NCBI GenBank assembly: GCA_036346375.1
Contig: CM070520.1
Span: 45,031,854-45,095,853 of the forward strand
Source: Guadua angustifolia
Lineage: Eukaryota; Streptophyta; Magnoliopsida; Poales; Poaceae
DNA length: 64,000 bases
Direction: 5' to 3'
Below the pieces are notes generated by a model. The model saw only the letters and a list, made by a program, of their open reading frames with translations, was not told where the DNA came from and did no database searches. This document shows positions 44,965-57,849 of this stretch, in pieces (position 1 is the stretch's first letter; each line of letters starts with the position of its first letter). The position numbers and the translations under genes are program-made.

Positions 44965-47900
44965 TGTAACATCCTAAAAATTCTAAAACCGTGAAATGCC
45001 ATAATGTGAATTTTTGTTTTGAGTATTTTTGAGTTTTATGGGATTTATGACTTTTTGGATTGATTTCCTGGATTTAGTGTTGCAAAGACAATTAAAGGAA
45101 ATGGGATAAATTAAAAGAACAAAAGAAGAGTTGGGATTAATTTATTTTCTGAATCCAAATCTGTGGAGAAACCAAATTATGCACTGATAAAAATATACGA
45201 ATACCAATTTGAATATTAAAAATGAAACAGCTGTTAGTCTGTCTAGTAGCAGTACACTTTCCGGAGTCAGTCCTTAAGCCGATCTCTTGCTCTCACTGCC
45301 ATGTGGGTCCCCAGTCCAGAGACTTCCCTCGATGCAGCAATGCCCAAGCCGTAGGTCTCTGGAGTATCACGCCAAGCCTTCAAGCCAGATGCATTGCACC
45401 TTGGGAATCACAAGAGGTAGTGCTCCACTCACTTCCTCCTCCACTCACTTCTCCTCTCCCTCCTCCTCGGCCAAAGCGCAGGAAGTTTCCTCCCCCAATT
45501 TCGCCATTTCCAGTAGCCCCTAGAGCTCAAGGCCACTCACAAATCTTGTGATTTAGCCAACCATTTCCAAATCCGTTTGAGTTGGATCATCACTACACCC
45601 TACTGAGCTGAAGCCCCCAACAAAAATCATCTTCTTCCATGTGAATCGGAGCTGCAGCCGTGCGCCCTTCTTCCTCAAGTCCGGCCACCGTGGACAGCGC
45701 TCCTCCGGCCTTCCCCCTTCAGGTGAACTTCGAAAATGAAACCCCTAGCACCTCCTGATGCTCACAATGCCACCAATTTCACCTCTAACGACCTATTCTT
45801 CTCCCTCCATGAGCCGCCATTGGAGCCTGCGCTTGAGCTCGGTGGCGCGCCAACCTGCATAGCTTTTGGCCGAATGGGTTCTAGCTCCAGATGCGGTTTG
45901 CCGAGATCTTCCGCCTGGTGTGGTCGCCATCGCCGGACCACCACCGGAGTACCCCTCGCCGGCCAGCCCTAGGAACTCCTCTGTTTGCTGTCTCTGCGCC
46001 GAGGGCCCAGCGAGTCAGCGCTCCAGGAAGAAGAAGACTTGGCCAGAGGCGCTTCCTCAGCAAGAAAATGTATTTTCTTTTTTTAGCAATTTTCAAACTC
46101 ACTTGATAATTAGTCAGCAATATCTTTTGCAATATTGCTTCAATTCCAGAAAAACAAATTGGTATAATCTTCTAAAATCACAAAGAATATAAATATGTAA
46201 AAATATTTAGTTTTTGATCTGCATAATGAGTATCTATATTAAATCTTGATTTCAATGTTAACATGGTTGATGATGAAAATTTGTGTATAATAAGTAATGA
46301 AATGGTAAATTAAATATTAATGGGATTTTAGGACCAGGATGTATTCAAGTATACAAATACATTCAATTTTTGAATTCCAGAATCATTAGTTGAATTAAAC
46401 TTTGATTAATATCCCATTATGGCCTTTAATCCAGATTTGTACACAGTAAGGCATAAAATGTTAAAATGAATATTCATATGATGAATAGCCCAGGATGAAT
46501 TTAGATATGCAAAAATAGTTAATCATTGAGTGATAGAGCAATTATTAAAATCAAGGATGGGATAAACACATTGTTATGGTCATTATTGCACATATGGAAA
46601 AATATAACTTATATAACTATACAACAAGTTCTTGTTGTCTCTGGACTCGAAATAAACTCCAATAAGTAAGACCATCTAATGTTGAACTCAATTTAAATTA
46701 GTTACTACCTAATCATTAATTAACCATGTTGGCCATTAGCAAAATTCATGGCAAAATGGCTCGCAAGATGGTATGGTAAATTGCATCAAGTTCCTAAATC
46801 AGTAAGGATCCATGTATGCAAAGATGTTTAAGACAAGATTTAAGTTACATTCTTCTAATGAAAGGGAACGTTAATTGTAACAATGATTAAATAGATAATC
46901 TATCGCAATTGAAGCTGAAATAATGCCAAACCAACTTTATAACCTTTCTAGGATGATACTCTTCTAATACCTGAAAAATGAATCAAAGGTCATGTATGGT
47001 GTAGTTAGAAACTCAAAACAAAACTTGGCCGATTTAAGGTTTGCAAATGTGGTCATTTAGTCTATTTCAACGATAGATAAAATAACTCATCCAAATACTA
47101 AAATCAGTAAAAATAGTTTAGTAACATTGTACAAAGTTTATATTATCATATTCTGTAAAAAGAATCATATTCCATTAAGGTTTTCATATTAATCTCACCC
47201 GATCAAAACCCTTTAGTGATTAACCTTTTGATTCACTTTTGGCCGATTCCGATTAATCGTTAACTTTGCAATACCACTTAAGCCTTTTCGACAATGGATA
47301 TAGTGTATCAGCCAAAGCCTAAAATTTATGGAATTAGCTTAGGACTGTTATACAAAGTGTAAATCATCATGTTATGAAGAAATAACTATATTTCATCATG
47401 CTTTGCATATTAATCCAAATGGCCTAAAACCCTTAATCGTTAATATGTCATTTCCCCTTTCTTGCCGATTTTGAATAGTGTAGTCTTTAAGTATAACATG
47501 AACCATATTAGCGATAAGATTATAGTCGCGCCCAAAATCCTAAAACTTATGGAACTAGTTTAGCAATGTTCTTTAAAGTATAGTCTACCCTGTTATAAAA
47601 AGATAATCCCAATTTGCTAACGTTTTCATGTTAATCTTGTAGGCTAAATACCCCTAAATAATCACATTTGTGAATTCGTTAGAAAGATCAACTGGACCTT
47701 AATTGTGAAATTGTTTGTAGCAGAACCTCCTCAAATGGCATGGAAGTATTATCAGTAACCTAAATCACTAGATGTAACTTGAGCAAAACAAATTCTAGGC
47801 GAAATCAATTAGCATTAAGAATTGACAAACTACTCATATCATGAATAGTAAATCAATGGAACCTTGCAGCTAATGATTTATTCTATTAATCTAACCAATC

Positions 47901-49686
47901 TTTGCATCTTGAATTCGTAAAATAAGATTAATGAATTCATAAAGAGCAATCCTTGTCCTTGTAAAGAGTCTATTTGTTCTTACTTTCTATTTCTTTCGTT
48001 CTTATTGAAGTTTATTGCTTTGCGTTGTTTCCATTGTTCGACGAGTAGACCCGACGTCTCTAGCTTCGTCGTTGTCGGCAACTGTAATCCTCGTCCTCGT
48101 CGTATTCGTCAATTAAGCAAGGCAAGCATCCTTTGACCATATTGAGCCCAGTATTTTATATTCCTTTGTGCATCAAATTGTTTTATGCATGCGATTACTT
48201 TATGTAAATTGCTATTTTGTGGATTGGTATTTATACCTGTTGTCTCGTGATCCTCCTTTGATACTTATGACATGTGAACCTTGATAACCGTAGATTGAGG
48301 CTAGGCATTACTTAATGTCATCATGGGTATATGCGTTCATATTATTCATGCTTAGCCATGCTTTAGAGTCAATGATGTACATGATCAAATCAATATTTGT
48401 TTCCTGAAAACATTGAAAATGTCACTGTTGGTTGCGGGTACTTTGATTAAAAACCCAAAATGAATCTATGCTTTGATGCGGCGATTATTGGCAATAGCGG
48501 TTGTGCGAGCGGGTTTGCACGTAGTGTAGGTGGAGTGTCGCCTGTCGGATTAAGGACCGAGCAATGGGACGCTATTGATCCGAGATTTCCGTGCAACCAC
48601 AAGGGTGAGGATGGGTTAGCCATAGCTTATTAAGTTATTTAGACTTGGCTTTGCTCATTGGTAGGCGGGAGCTAGCGGAGGCATTCCGCACGGATTGCTT
48701 GTGAGGGGCTTCCATGCAGTTCGTATGGGTAATTGCCTGGCCGGTGCAACGGTGTACGCCTTGCCATGGACAGAGACGTGGTGTTGGGTGTGATAAATGT
48801 GGATCCACGGCTTGGGTGAGTGTCTCTGTTTTCAGGGCGAGGGTTAACGTCCCGGGCTGGATCAAAGCCATGTCTAGGTAATGTAACAGCTATGTATGAT
48901 CTCCTGGCTGGCCACCTATGGAAGTGCGTCGAGCAAAAAGGTTGATCATTCCTTGTGGGTAAAGTTGTACACCTCTGCAGAGTTTAAACCTAATTAATTA
49001 GCCGCGCTCGCGGTCATGAGCACTCGGTGAAGTCATTCCAATGTTAAATGTTTATTATTTTCAAAAGGGCTTGGTATCATTGTTTTATAAATTGTGATTT
49101 ATGTCAAAGGGCCGACATTGATGGAATTTCAGGAATGTGAATGATTCGTCGCTCACGTCATGGAGGACTGTGAGTGTTATTATGCTTTACTTATTTGCTA
49201 TCAATTAATCTTGCTCTTTTCAAATTCCGTTTGCAAATAACTGGATTTACAAATGAAATTTCGCTTTATGCAAATTAACTGTAGAAGCCTCCTTTGAAAT
49301 GGCCTGCACGTATTGTAGGTTTGCTCAAGTCTTGCTGAGTACGCAACGTACTCACCCTTGCCTAATTATATGTAGGTGGTTGAGAATGCGAAGCTTCGGA
49401 GTTGTTCATCGCAGGTTGCGGGTTCTTCCTTGAAGAGTTCTATCTGAAGTTTATGCCTGGTCAGTTGCCTGCGGGTCGGTTGGGCAAACTACAGGATATT
49501 GCTTCTTTGCTGCTATTCTCTGAGATGTAATATTTATGCATTTATTCGCTTCCGCTTAATTAAATTGTTCTATGGTTGTGATTCCATTTGTTGAAGTGTG
49601 CGTGCTAGCTACTGATCCAGGGACTAGTACTGCAAGCACATTAGATTTCCATTTTTGCATTCTGTGTAAAAATGGGGGTCGCTACA
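44965..49686 (+). mobile_element. Long solo LTR with TTAGC target duplication
   Basis: Begins TG (tgtaacatcctaaaaattct) and ends CA (tgggggtcgctaca), flanked by the 5-bp duplication TTAGC at 44960-44964 and 49687-49691. In 4,722 bp there is no gag-pol frame, primer-binding site or second LTR, so a solo LTR left by recombination is the best reading, though an unusually long one; a non-autonomous element is the alternative. 45210-46030 is GC-rich, and 48960-49030 carries the cctctgcagagt...gctcgcggtcatgagc motif common in grass LTRs, also seen at 57265-57320 and 63940-63985. Insertion removed, the flanks join the kinase leader to its start codon. Confidence 0.8.
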
Positions 49687-49742
49687 TTAGCATATGCTTT
49701 AATTTGCTTTTGCAGATAAGACTTTCGCAAAATACAACAATT

Positions 49743-52700
49743 ATGGAGCCAACAGTTCACCGACTATTAGAAGAAATTACAGATAATTTCTCTGAGGAGC
49801 GAAAAATTGGTCAAGGTGCATATGGAAAGGTTTACAGAGTAAGGGCACATCTGATTTATAACGAATAACTGTGATCGACACACTGTGTAGTGTGCCAAAA
49901 ATATACCTGCACCGCATGTTTTTGCCCATAATTGAAGAGTTGGGCAACCTTGCCATACCTTTTTATTCTTTTTTACGAATGCCGCACCTTTTGTTGTCAC
50001 ACCATATTCCGTTGGAATAAAATGCGACAACGAAACAACATAGCCTGATGCTTACATTTTTCTACTTGTGGAACGTTATCAGTAGTAACACGAAATCAAG
50101 CTGTATTGAGTACTGATAATATATATTGAACAGGGCGAGTATAAAAATGGAGAAGAGATTGCTGTGAAGGTGCTTCATTATGTTGGGCCAGGACTTGACG
50201 ATAAGCAATTTCAGAATGAGTTTGATAACCTTAGGAAGCTTAATCATCAAAATATTGTCAAGTTAATTGGCTACTGCTATGAAACACAACACAGGTGTAA
50301 AGAGGAGAATGGAAAAACAATTTTTGTTGAACAGACATCCAGAGCGCTCTGCTTGGAGTATTTGCACAATGGGAGCCTTGAGAAGCATCTTTCTGGTATA
50401 ATAGTGCTCCACTTCGACTCTCCGAGAATGTTACTTACCATGTGAAGATGAATAGTTGTCGATATTTGCATTACATTTTGTGCCATTTCTGCAGATGAAT
50501 GTGATGGACTTGACTGGCACACACGTTACAAAATTATCAAGGGGACTTGTGAGGGTTTAAAATACCTTCATGAGGGGTTCGGAGAACCTATTTACCATTT
50601 GGACCTAAAACCTGAGAATATATTGCTGGATAAGAACATGGTGCCAAAACTTGCAGATTTTGGTTTGTCAAGGCTCTTCAGTAATGAACAAACCCGGATC
50701 ACACAGAGCCTTGCAGGAACATTGTAAGTTTAATGCCTCGTGCGAGTGCTAGTCAACCAAAATGTGCTTACTACATATTCATTGTATTTGTTATGTTATG
50801 ATGCCATGCAGCGGATACCTGCCACCAGAATACATAGAGAGAGGTTTAGTCTCAAAGAAGTTAGACATATTCAGCTTGGGTATTGTAATGATAAAGATAA
50901 TCTCAGGACCCAATGGCCGCTCCAAAAGCGCCGAAATGCTTCCCCAAGAAGTTATTGATCTAGTGAGAAATGCTATTTCTCTTTATCAAGATCTTTGGTT
51001 ATTTTTAACAAATACTATGCTATGATTCACATTTGTATAGCCCCGTTCCTGCTTTAAATTCTGATTCCACAGGTACATGCAAACTGGAGGAACAGGTTGC
51101 AAGCTAAATGGAGTGGTTCCTCACTAGAGGCACATTGCCAACAAGTCATGAAATGCACGAAGATAGCATTGAGGTGCATGGAGATTGACAGGCACAATAG
51201 GCCCAGTGTAGTGGATATCATCCAGGAGCTGACAGAGATGGAAACTGCGACTGACGAGGTAATTGGCGCATTTGGTTTTTATTATTTTCCAGTGAAAAGT
51301 TCCTTTTCAATGGTGTAGAATGGAATTTTCAGTTAGTAATTCAGTTCGCTACATCGGTCAATAATTTATCAAACTTAAATTTTTGTTTCACAATATTTGT
51401 CCATTAAAGAAATAAGAGAGTGGCAATAAGTGTCATAGAAAGTTGCCTACAATATTTGGAGGGACAATGTCCAGAAGTGTCGTTCAACACCATTACAACT
51501 TTGTTTTGGGCTAGAAAGGTTGGCCAGTTGAACTTTGAAGACGTTTTCAACACCATTACGACCTTGTTTTGGGCTAGGAAACCTGGCATGCTGAACTTTG
51601 AAGATGGGTGGTGAGGCCTAGTTGCATTTGCCAATCCTTGTGGGAATTAATTTTTGAGAGTCATGCGTTCCAAACATGCCTTTAATTTGCACCACTATTT
51701 GAAGATAAGTGGTGTAGAACTATTTTAGTACAGTCTGAGTGAGAGAGTATATAGTAAATGAATATGATAGATATTTGATATGTCCATCTCTTTCCAAACT
51801 ATACGAATAGTAGATGATTAGGACTCTAAGTTTGGTTTTAAATTTTGTCCTCTTTATTTTTTCTTTGTTGTTTTACCTTTTCTTGTTGCGTGACTATGCA
51901 TTTTCGTTTCTTTGTTTGTTTGCATGAGGCAGCATTCCATTTCCCGTAGACAAGGATGATCTCACTTTGAAAAATACAAAGTAATATATATCTTTAAGTA
52001 ATAAAATCCAATGGTCTATGTAGCTTAGCTTTAATTATTGTCTACTAGATTGAGCCTAGATGTTTTGCATTTTTCATAGAAAATCTAGCCTATTTTCCCT
52101 TTTAATACTAACATCCAATGGCCAACATAGATCAACTTTAATTAGGATCTATCAGGTAGTAACTAGTTTTTTTTTCAGAATTTCTAACATATTCCCTTTT
52201 TTCTTCTTTTTTCTGAGCAGCTGTAAATCACCAATAATTAGTTTTTGTTATACAAATAAATTGTAACTCAGGATTGCATCTTCGCAGGTAGTTGAAAGTT
52301 GCATTAATGACCCAGCGAAGAGACCAGTTACAGGCAAAATGGGAAATACGGACTCGTCCGTCCAGACAGCTGGCACGAGTAGTCCATCAGCTCCACAGGT
52401 AATTAAGAATACTCATGGAACATAGTGTGCTCTAAATAACAATGTTTTTAGAGCTTGTGTACATCATCATTACTAGAAAACACGTACAGTTTATTCGAGT
52501 CGTGGTATGAGATTTGAGTTTGCGATTCATCACTTTTTTTCTAATTTCTACAACAAACACAAACTCTATACTATAAACCGTTTTAGATTCGATGAATATA
52601 ATAATGGGAGATTTAGATATTTGCCACTCTTCAATTTCAAACTTCGACGCCATGTACAAATCATGCCACCGGAGTGGCATTTTTTGTACATGGCGTCGAA

Positions 52701-54940
52701 TTTTCACGTTGAAGGGTGGCAAATATCCAATTAATTCTATAATTTTAATTAATTAATTAATTAATTAATGATCCACGTGGTTTACAACGAATCTGATAAC
52801 TATATCACCATCGCCATCTTTGTGCTAAACAAACCTGGCTTAACCGGACACCGGACTGTTATTTTTCTCTCTGCTCGGGTGTTTTGGGTCCTTGGTGATC
52901 TAGGTGCGTAGCACTTTGTAGCCTTCGGTGATCTTGGTCGTTTCATGATTTGTGGTGCTTGCATTACTAAATAGATGTTATTCTATGATTTTCAAAACAA
53001 GACATTTAGACAGAAGATCATATTACGTTCGTTCTTTTGGTCACCTATTGATCTTGGATGTTTGTGTGTTAATATAGTACATAGACTTTTTTTTATTTGG
53101 CATCCTATAATCTGTGTTGTAATGCCAACAGGTTTAAATCTATATAGATTAGCTATATGAAAATATAACATTCGATTCCTCGTTAAAAATAATTTCATGA
53201 TATTATAATTTTATTAGTACACATTAATGTATAGTAATAAAAAGTAACGGTCAAAGTCGCGTATCAAAGACTGTAAAAGGTAAAAAGTATAAGTAAAAAA
53301 TAATGGTGGGAGCAGAAAATAACATTGAAAAGCTATAAATGCCGAAAGAGGGGTATACAAAAGGAAAAAGAGCAGAAAGTTATCTAAAAAATGTAAAATA
53401 ACGGAGGGAGTAGGGTTTCAAATTTCATTTTGGGTTCACATCTCGGAGGTCAATGAAATCCGAAATTTCAGCAAACTCTCAGAATTTCAAACGAAAATAT
53501 GGTCAAAATTCAAAAAGGAATTTTAAAATCTAGAATTTTTAACCGAAATTTGGTCAAATTACTAAAATTTCAATGAGAAATGCCAAAATCTCAGCGAAAT
53601 TCAACAAAATGAAAAATAGTTAAAAACATATTAAAAATTTTGAAAATTTTTATGGATGGTCATGACTCATCAATAATATTCCCATAAAAAGTTTAGATTC
53701 TGATCAAGCTTGAAGAATTTTTAAAAATTCTGAAAGTGCTACTATCCTGATAGAAGCCTAACCTAAAAAATTTCAATCGAATGAAAAATAGTGCAAACCA
53801 TATTAGAATATTTTGAAAATTTTGTGGATGGTCCTAACATATCAATAATGTTCCTATAAAATTTTAAGATAATGATCAAGCTTAAGGAAATTTTAAAAAT
53901 TAGGACGGTGCTACTAAAGGTTGACTAGCAAATTTTAACTGAATAAAAAATGGTCCAAAACTTATTGGAAAATTTTGAAAAAACTTTTGGATTTTCATGA
54001 AGCACCACTAATATTCCCATAAAATTTAAATATGATGATCAAGGATGAGGAATTTTAAAAAATTGTGACAATGCTACTGTCTTGATAAAAGCCTCATGAT
54101 TAATAGATAGATTTGATTGAGTAACCAAAAAAGGGTTAGAATTTTTGAAACTTTTATAGAAGTGTTATAACGCAATTACTATGCTCCCATAAAAATTTTG
54201 AATCATGATCATTCTCTGGTGAATTTATAAAATTCTTACAATTGTACTATACCATTTGTGTTCCTTGTGTTTTTATTTTTGAAAGATAACAAATGAAGTT
54301 CAATGCATCCATATATTTGATAAAGCAAACAAAAAAATTTTAAACTTTTTTAAAATTTTAGAGAATGGTTTTGAGGTAATTCTTACGCTCTCATAAAAAT
54401 TTTGGATCATTATCATACTCGAGGTAATTTATAAAATTCGGCGGTGTTACTATCTTATGTTTATTGTGTTTTGATTTTTTCAAGATAACAAATTAATTTA
54501 AATTCTTTTGAAAATTTTTCTATATGATACTAAACTAATATTAATAGTACCATAAATTTTAATAGCATGATCAAGCTTGTACAATTTTATAAAAATCTAA
54601 CAATGTTTTTGCCAAAATTATAAAACGTCTTAGAAATTCGGTTTTTCAATACATTTTCTTGGAAGATGACTTTCTTAAGGGTTATTGGGCCAAATCAGGT
54701 AAAAAAAAGTCAAAACCCGATCAAACAACCTAAGAATTACTGTAGCAATTTGAATTTTTTTCAAATTTCTTTATCCGACAAGGATTTTGTTTCCCGTCCC
54801 AGCCGAAATCCGAGATCTCGCAAAATTTCGCCAAGATTTCATTTTATAGGAGGGAGTGCTATTTCTACATATGCTCATTAATAAATCCTCACTCTGTGCT
54901 TTAATTTTCTCAGGTAGCAAAGGCGTCTAGTGAGATGTAA
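49743..54940 (+). CDS. Receptor-like protein kinase (non-RD), 3'-truncated by an LTR
   Basis: Seven coding exons with GT-AG borders (49743-49838, 50134-50395, 50495-50723, 50812-50962, 51073-51258, 52288-52398) and a last, broken one from 54914, together about 353 residues in one frame. Kinase landmarks in order: glycine loop IGQGAYGKVYR, catalytic Lys in EEIAVKVL, Glu of helix C in FQNEFDNLRKLNH, catalytic loop YHLDLKPENILLD (Leu before Asp, so non-RD), ADFGLSRLF with DFG, activation segment end GYLPPEYIERGL, and C-lobe CTKIALRCMEIDRHNRPSV. No signal peptide, ectodomain or membrane segment is present, so it is either a cytoplasmic kinase or has lost its 5' part. It phosphorylates Ser/Thr in intact relatives, typically in defence signalling. 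The LTR at 54936 cuts the last exon; the frame reads VAKASSEM and stops at TAA 54938-54940 inside the LTR. Kinase motifs appear intact. Start chosen at the first ATG in frame. Confidence 0.8.
52616..52727. mobile_element. Foldback MITE (atatttgccac family), copy 2, in kinase intron
   Basis: A 112-bp palindrome with ends gatatttgccac and gtggcaaatatc. The core ttcgacgccatgtacaaa mirrors tttgtacatggcgtcgaa, with tgccaccggagtggca at the centre. It is the same family as 17250-17344. It lies in the last intron of the kinase gene, about 220 bp after the donor at 52399. Confidence 0.72.
53250..53415. mobile_element. Degenerate Stowaway-type end
   Basis: The block ends aacggagggagtag (53400-53413), the inverse of the ctccctccgtt-type end common to Stowaway/mariner MITEs of grasses. 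The interior has repeated agaaagt/agcagaaa phrases. The other end was not found, so it is a fragment. Confidence 0.45.
53640..54620. repeat. Diverged tandem repeat, ~165-bp period, in kinase intron
   Basis: Six diverged units share, in order, ttttgaaaattt, tggatggt, aatattcccataaaa, gatcaagctt and gaattttaaaaatt, then a t-g-ctact phrase. Units start near 53640, 53810, 53972, 54146, 54345 and 54505, i.e. about 160-200 bp apart. Nothing codes. The spacing resembles satellite DNA units. It lies within the 2.5-kb last intron of the kinase gene (52399-54913). The flanking 53415-53640 and 54660-54860 share aaatttcagcaaa-type phrases. Confidence 0.65.
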
Positions 54941-57800
54941 CATCCCAAAATTTGGAGTTTTGGAATGTTTAAGTTGAAAAATGAACCATTTGCATTTTCT
55001 TGGAATTAATCGAAACTTAATTTGAATTTTTCTAATAATAAATAGATTTAATTTGACTAATCTATGCATCAAATCAAAGAATTTAATGTGCTTCAAGGAA
55101 TTTTTCTGTATTTTTGGAGTTTTTTGGAATTTATTTGCTATTTATTTGAATTTATTTGCTTTTATTCGAATTTCTGGAATTTCTAAAATCAAAAAAATAT
55201 TTTCTTTTTCCTCTCTCCTTCGCGCGGGCCGGCCCACTCCTGTTCACCGCCCGGCCTGTTCTTGTTCATGGCTGGCCCATCGCTTTAAACCCTAGTGCTG
55301 TGACCGTGGATCTTGATCCAACGGCCATTTACCGTCTCACGTGGCCACTGGATGTGTCTTTGTCGATCGGCATCTCACGGTCGGCCCTGATCGAGCCACG
55401 CCACACCTCAGCCAAAACCCTAGGCTCCGACGGAATCATCGCGTCGCACGCAGCCGCCTTTCGACGTTTGTGCCCGGCCTGCCTCCGCAGGTCTATTTAA
55501 GGTGCCGCCACACACCTTCTGAAGTTCCTCATCGCGTGCCACCTTGGTTGCCCTAGGTCTCGTCGCCTGAGTCGTTGCCAGCACCGAGCTCTCCCTTGCC
55601 GAAGTTCTCCACCGAACCCGAGACCTTCTCCGCTATCTCCTGGGCTCTCCGGTGTGCCTCCGCCATTGCCGTGGGCATGGTTGAACTCGTCACGCCATGC
55701 TCTTCCAGATCCACTATGTCTTCCGCCCGATCCGGTGCTCATTCGTCGTCCTCCGAGTCATCTTCTTCGGCTCCGGTGGAAATGCGCCGCCGCTCGTCGT
55801 CAACTTCCTCCGTGAATTCTCGCCCGTCCGATCATCTGCCGACGCGTCGGATCGTGCCGCGTCACCAGCCCTGCGCCCTCACCTCTCCACCGCTCGATCT
55901 CCCTCGGGCCCCTCAGATGTGCGCCGCGTGTCACGTCCACGTGCCTGCCTCGTCAGCGCTCGGTCAGCATCTACGTCAGCCCTTCTGCCCACGTGCCGCC
56001 CCATCAGCAATAACATCAGCGGTGACATCAACCCTAGTCACTGTTCCGTGCACCCGGTCCACTGTGGATTGGCGCTTGTCCGTGGACTCGGTCCATGGAC
56101 CGATGGCCCACATGTCAGAGAAATAGGATTTTCCAATTTATTTTTATTTTAGAAAAATTGGTTGCTGACGTAAGCCTTGCGTCATTAATTGATTTTTCAA
56201 CAGAAAAATAAATCAAAAAATTCGGATTTATTCATTTTAAGCCAATTTCTCTAAATTTAATCTTTCGGAGGCCCGTTCTCGCTCATACGAACTCCGATTG
56301 AGGCGATTCAAATTTCTAATTTTTTGTAAAATCGAGCTCTATCTTCCAGAGGCATTTATTTTCAGTTTTGAGCTTGTTTGGTTCTCTGTTTTGTATTTAT
56401 TTGGTTTCATTGCTTTATTTTCCGTAGATGCGAACCCCAAAGGATCGAACGGAGATTTTGAAGACCAAGATTCAGCGCTTGATCAGCAAGGCAAGTCGTA
56501 ACCTTTGATCATGTTGAACCTATGTTTGCGAACTATTTCATTTTGTACAATTGCATGCTATTTGTGTTTCAATCCTAGTTTACAGGAGTAGCTATTCACC
56601 TGATTGCCATTATGCCACCTTGATTATTTAAATGCCATGTATCCATTGTTAACCTTAGGTTGGGACATTACTAGTTGGACATAATCATAATACCAACATT
56701 GGGTTAACGTAGCTATGCTTAGACCTGCTTAGTCATACGATGGGGTTCATGTCACGTATGAATTAATGTTAATCTTGACTTAATGAGATATTGAATTGTA
56801 GCTGTTGGCTACTGTCGTAAAACTTGTTGTACCATGGCAGGGGATGCCATTGGTCTTGGTTGAAAAAAATGTTTTCCCTCGAGCAAGTGATCGATGCGAG
56901 AAAGGGGTGTTGTCTAGCACATTGGGATGTATTTGTCTTGCTCGAGACAATTTAAGGACTTAATCTTGTGCGCCATTGAACTGGGCCTAACCGTGCAACC
57001 ACAAGTCTGGTATGGGACAGACCTAGCTAATTAATTTGTGATGTCTAGTCTTGAGTACTGCCAAGTGTTGGTGTGGGTTCCGGGATGGACGGGTAGACTC
57101 ACATGGCTCAAGAGGGGGCCCCGAGGGGCGAAACCTTAGAGGGCAGTTTCGAGTTTAGACGTGCATTGTAAAGGCTTTGTCATGATATCTCTATGACACA
57201 CCAAAGGAAGTGTGTTAATATTGATTGCATCAAGAAATGTTCATGTTTTGTGGGTAAAGCTGTACAACCTCTGCAGAGTGTAAAACTATTCGAATAGCCG
57301 TGTCCGCCGTCATGGACAAGCCCGGGGATTTCACACGGGGTATAGAGTGTTTTCTTGAAATGTGGAATTGTTAGGATGTGAACAGGGAGTTCACTGTTGT
57401 TTTGTTGTCTCAAGCTATACTGTTGAATTTGGTGCTTGATACTTATTTCGAATGATGTAGAGTGATGCCTCACCATTCTGTTCATGTTGTCTACCATTGA
57501 TTTACTAGTTATTTATTATCTTTTTCATCAATCTGCCTTCAATCTACTTATTGTATTTAAATTCAAGTTATTGCTTTCTGCAAATGAACCAAATGACTAT
57601 CCTTTGTCAAGCCATGCGTGAATATATTGCATCATTTCCCTACGGCTTGCTGAGTACGTTTTGTACTCACGGCTTTACGCTCTTGTTGTTCAGTTGCTGA
57701 GGAAGAACAGGTAATGAATATCAAGAGGAGGAGTACTATGAAGACTACGTGGACTAGGAAGGCAGTTGGGAAGGTGTCCAGGCAGACTCGAGTAGCCGCC
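54936..57800 (+). mobile_element. LTR retrotransposon LTR, right-truncated, interrupting the kinase gene
   Basis: Starts tgtaacatcccaaaatttgg at 54936 and shares organisation with the LTR at 44965: the opening tgtaacatcc, a GC-rich middle (55200-56110), tgctgagtacgttttgtact near 57647 and cctctgcagagtg near 57271. No CA end or second target duplication is found; the right side runs into CACTA-C sequence near 57800, so it is truncated. The 5 bases before it are TGAGA. Small open frames inside, such as 55575-56126 (Ser/Pro-rich), are not supported as genes. Confidence 0.72.
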
Positions 57801-57849
57801 ACATGGGGGCCCTCCATAAGCGGTTGGTGTTACCAACCGCTTGTGGAGA

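Noticed and set aside
45222..46192. Several open frames inside the long LTR
   Set aside because: Short, overlapping and without domains; the GC-rich part of grass LTRs commonly gives such frames.
44952..49716. gtaaga at 44952 and tttgcag at 49716 as an intron spanning the long LTR
   Set aside because: Without the LTR the intron would be only about 37 bases, too short for plants; leader splicing left unresolved.
51420..51614. Open frame with an internal duplicated phrase (FNTITTLFWARK twice) in a kinase intron
   Set aside because: A short direct duplication of about 60 bp within the intron; no gene evidence beyond that.
55575..56152. Ser/Pro-rich 183- and 151-codon frames in the second LTR
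   Set aside because: Two overlapping frames of the same GC-rich LTR segment; no domain and no splice context.
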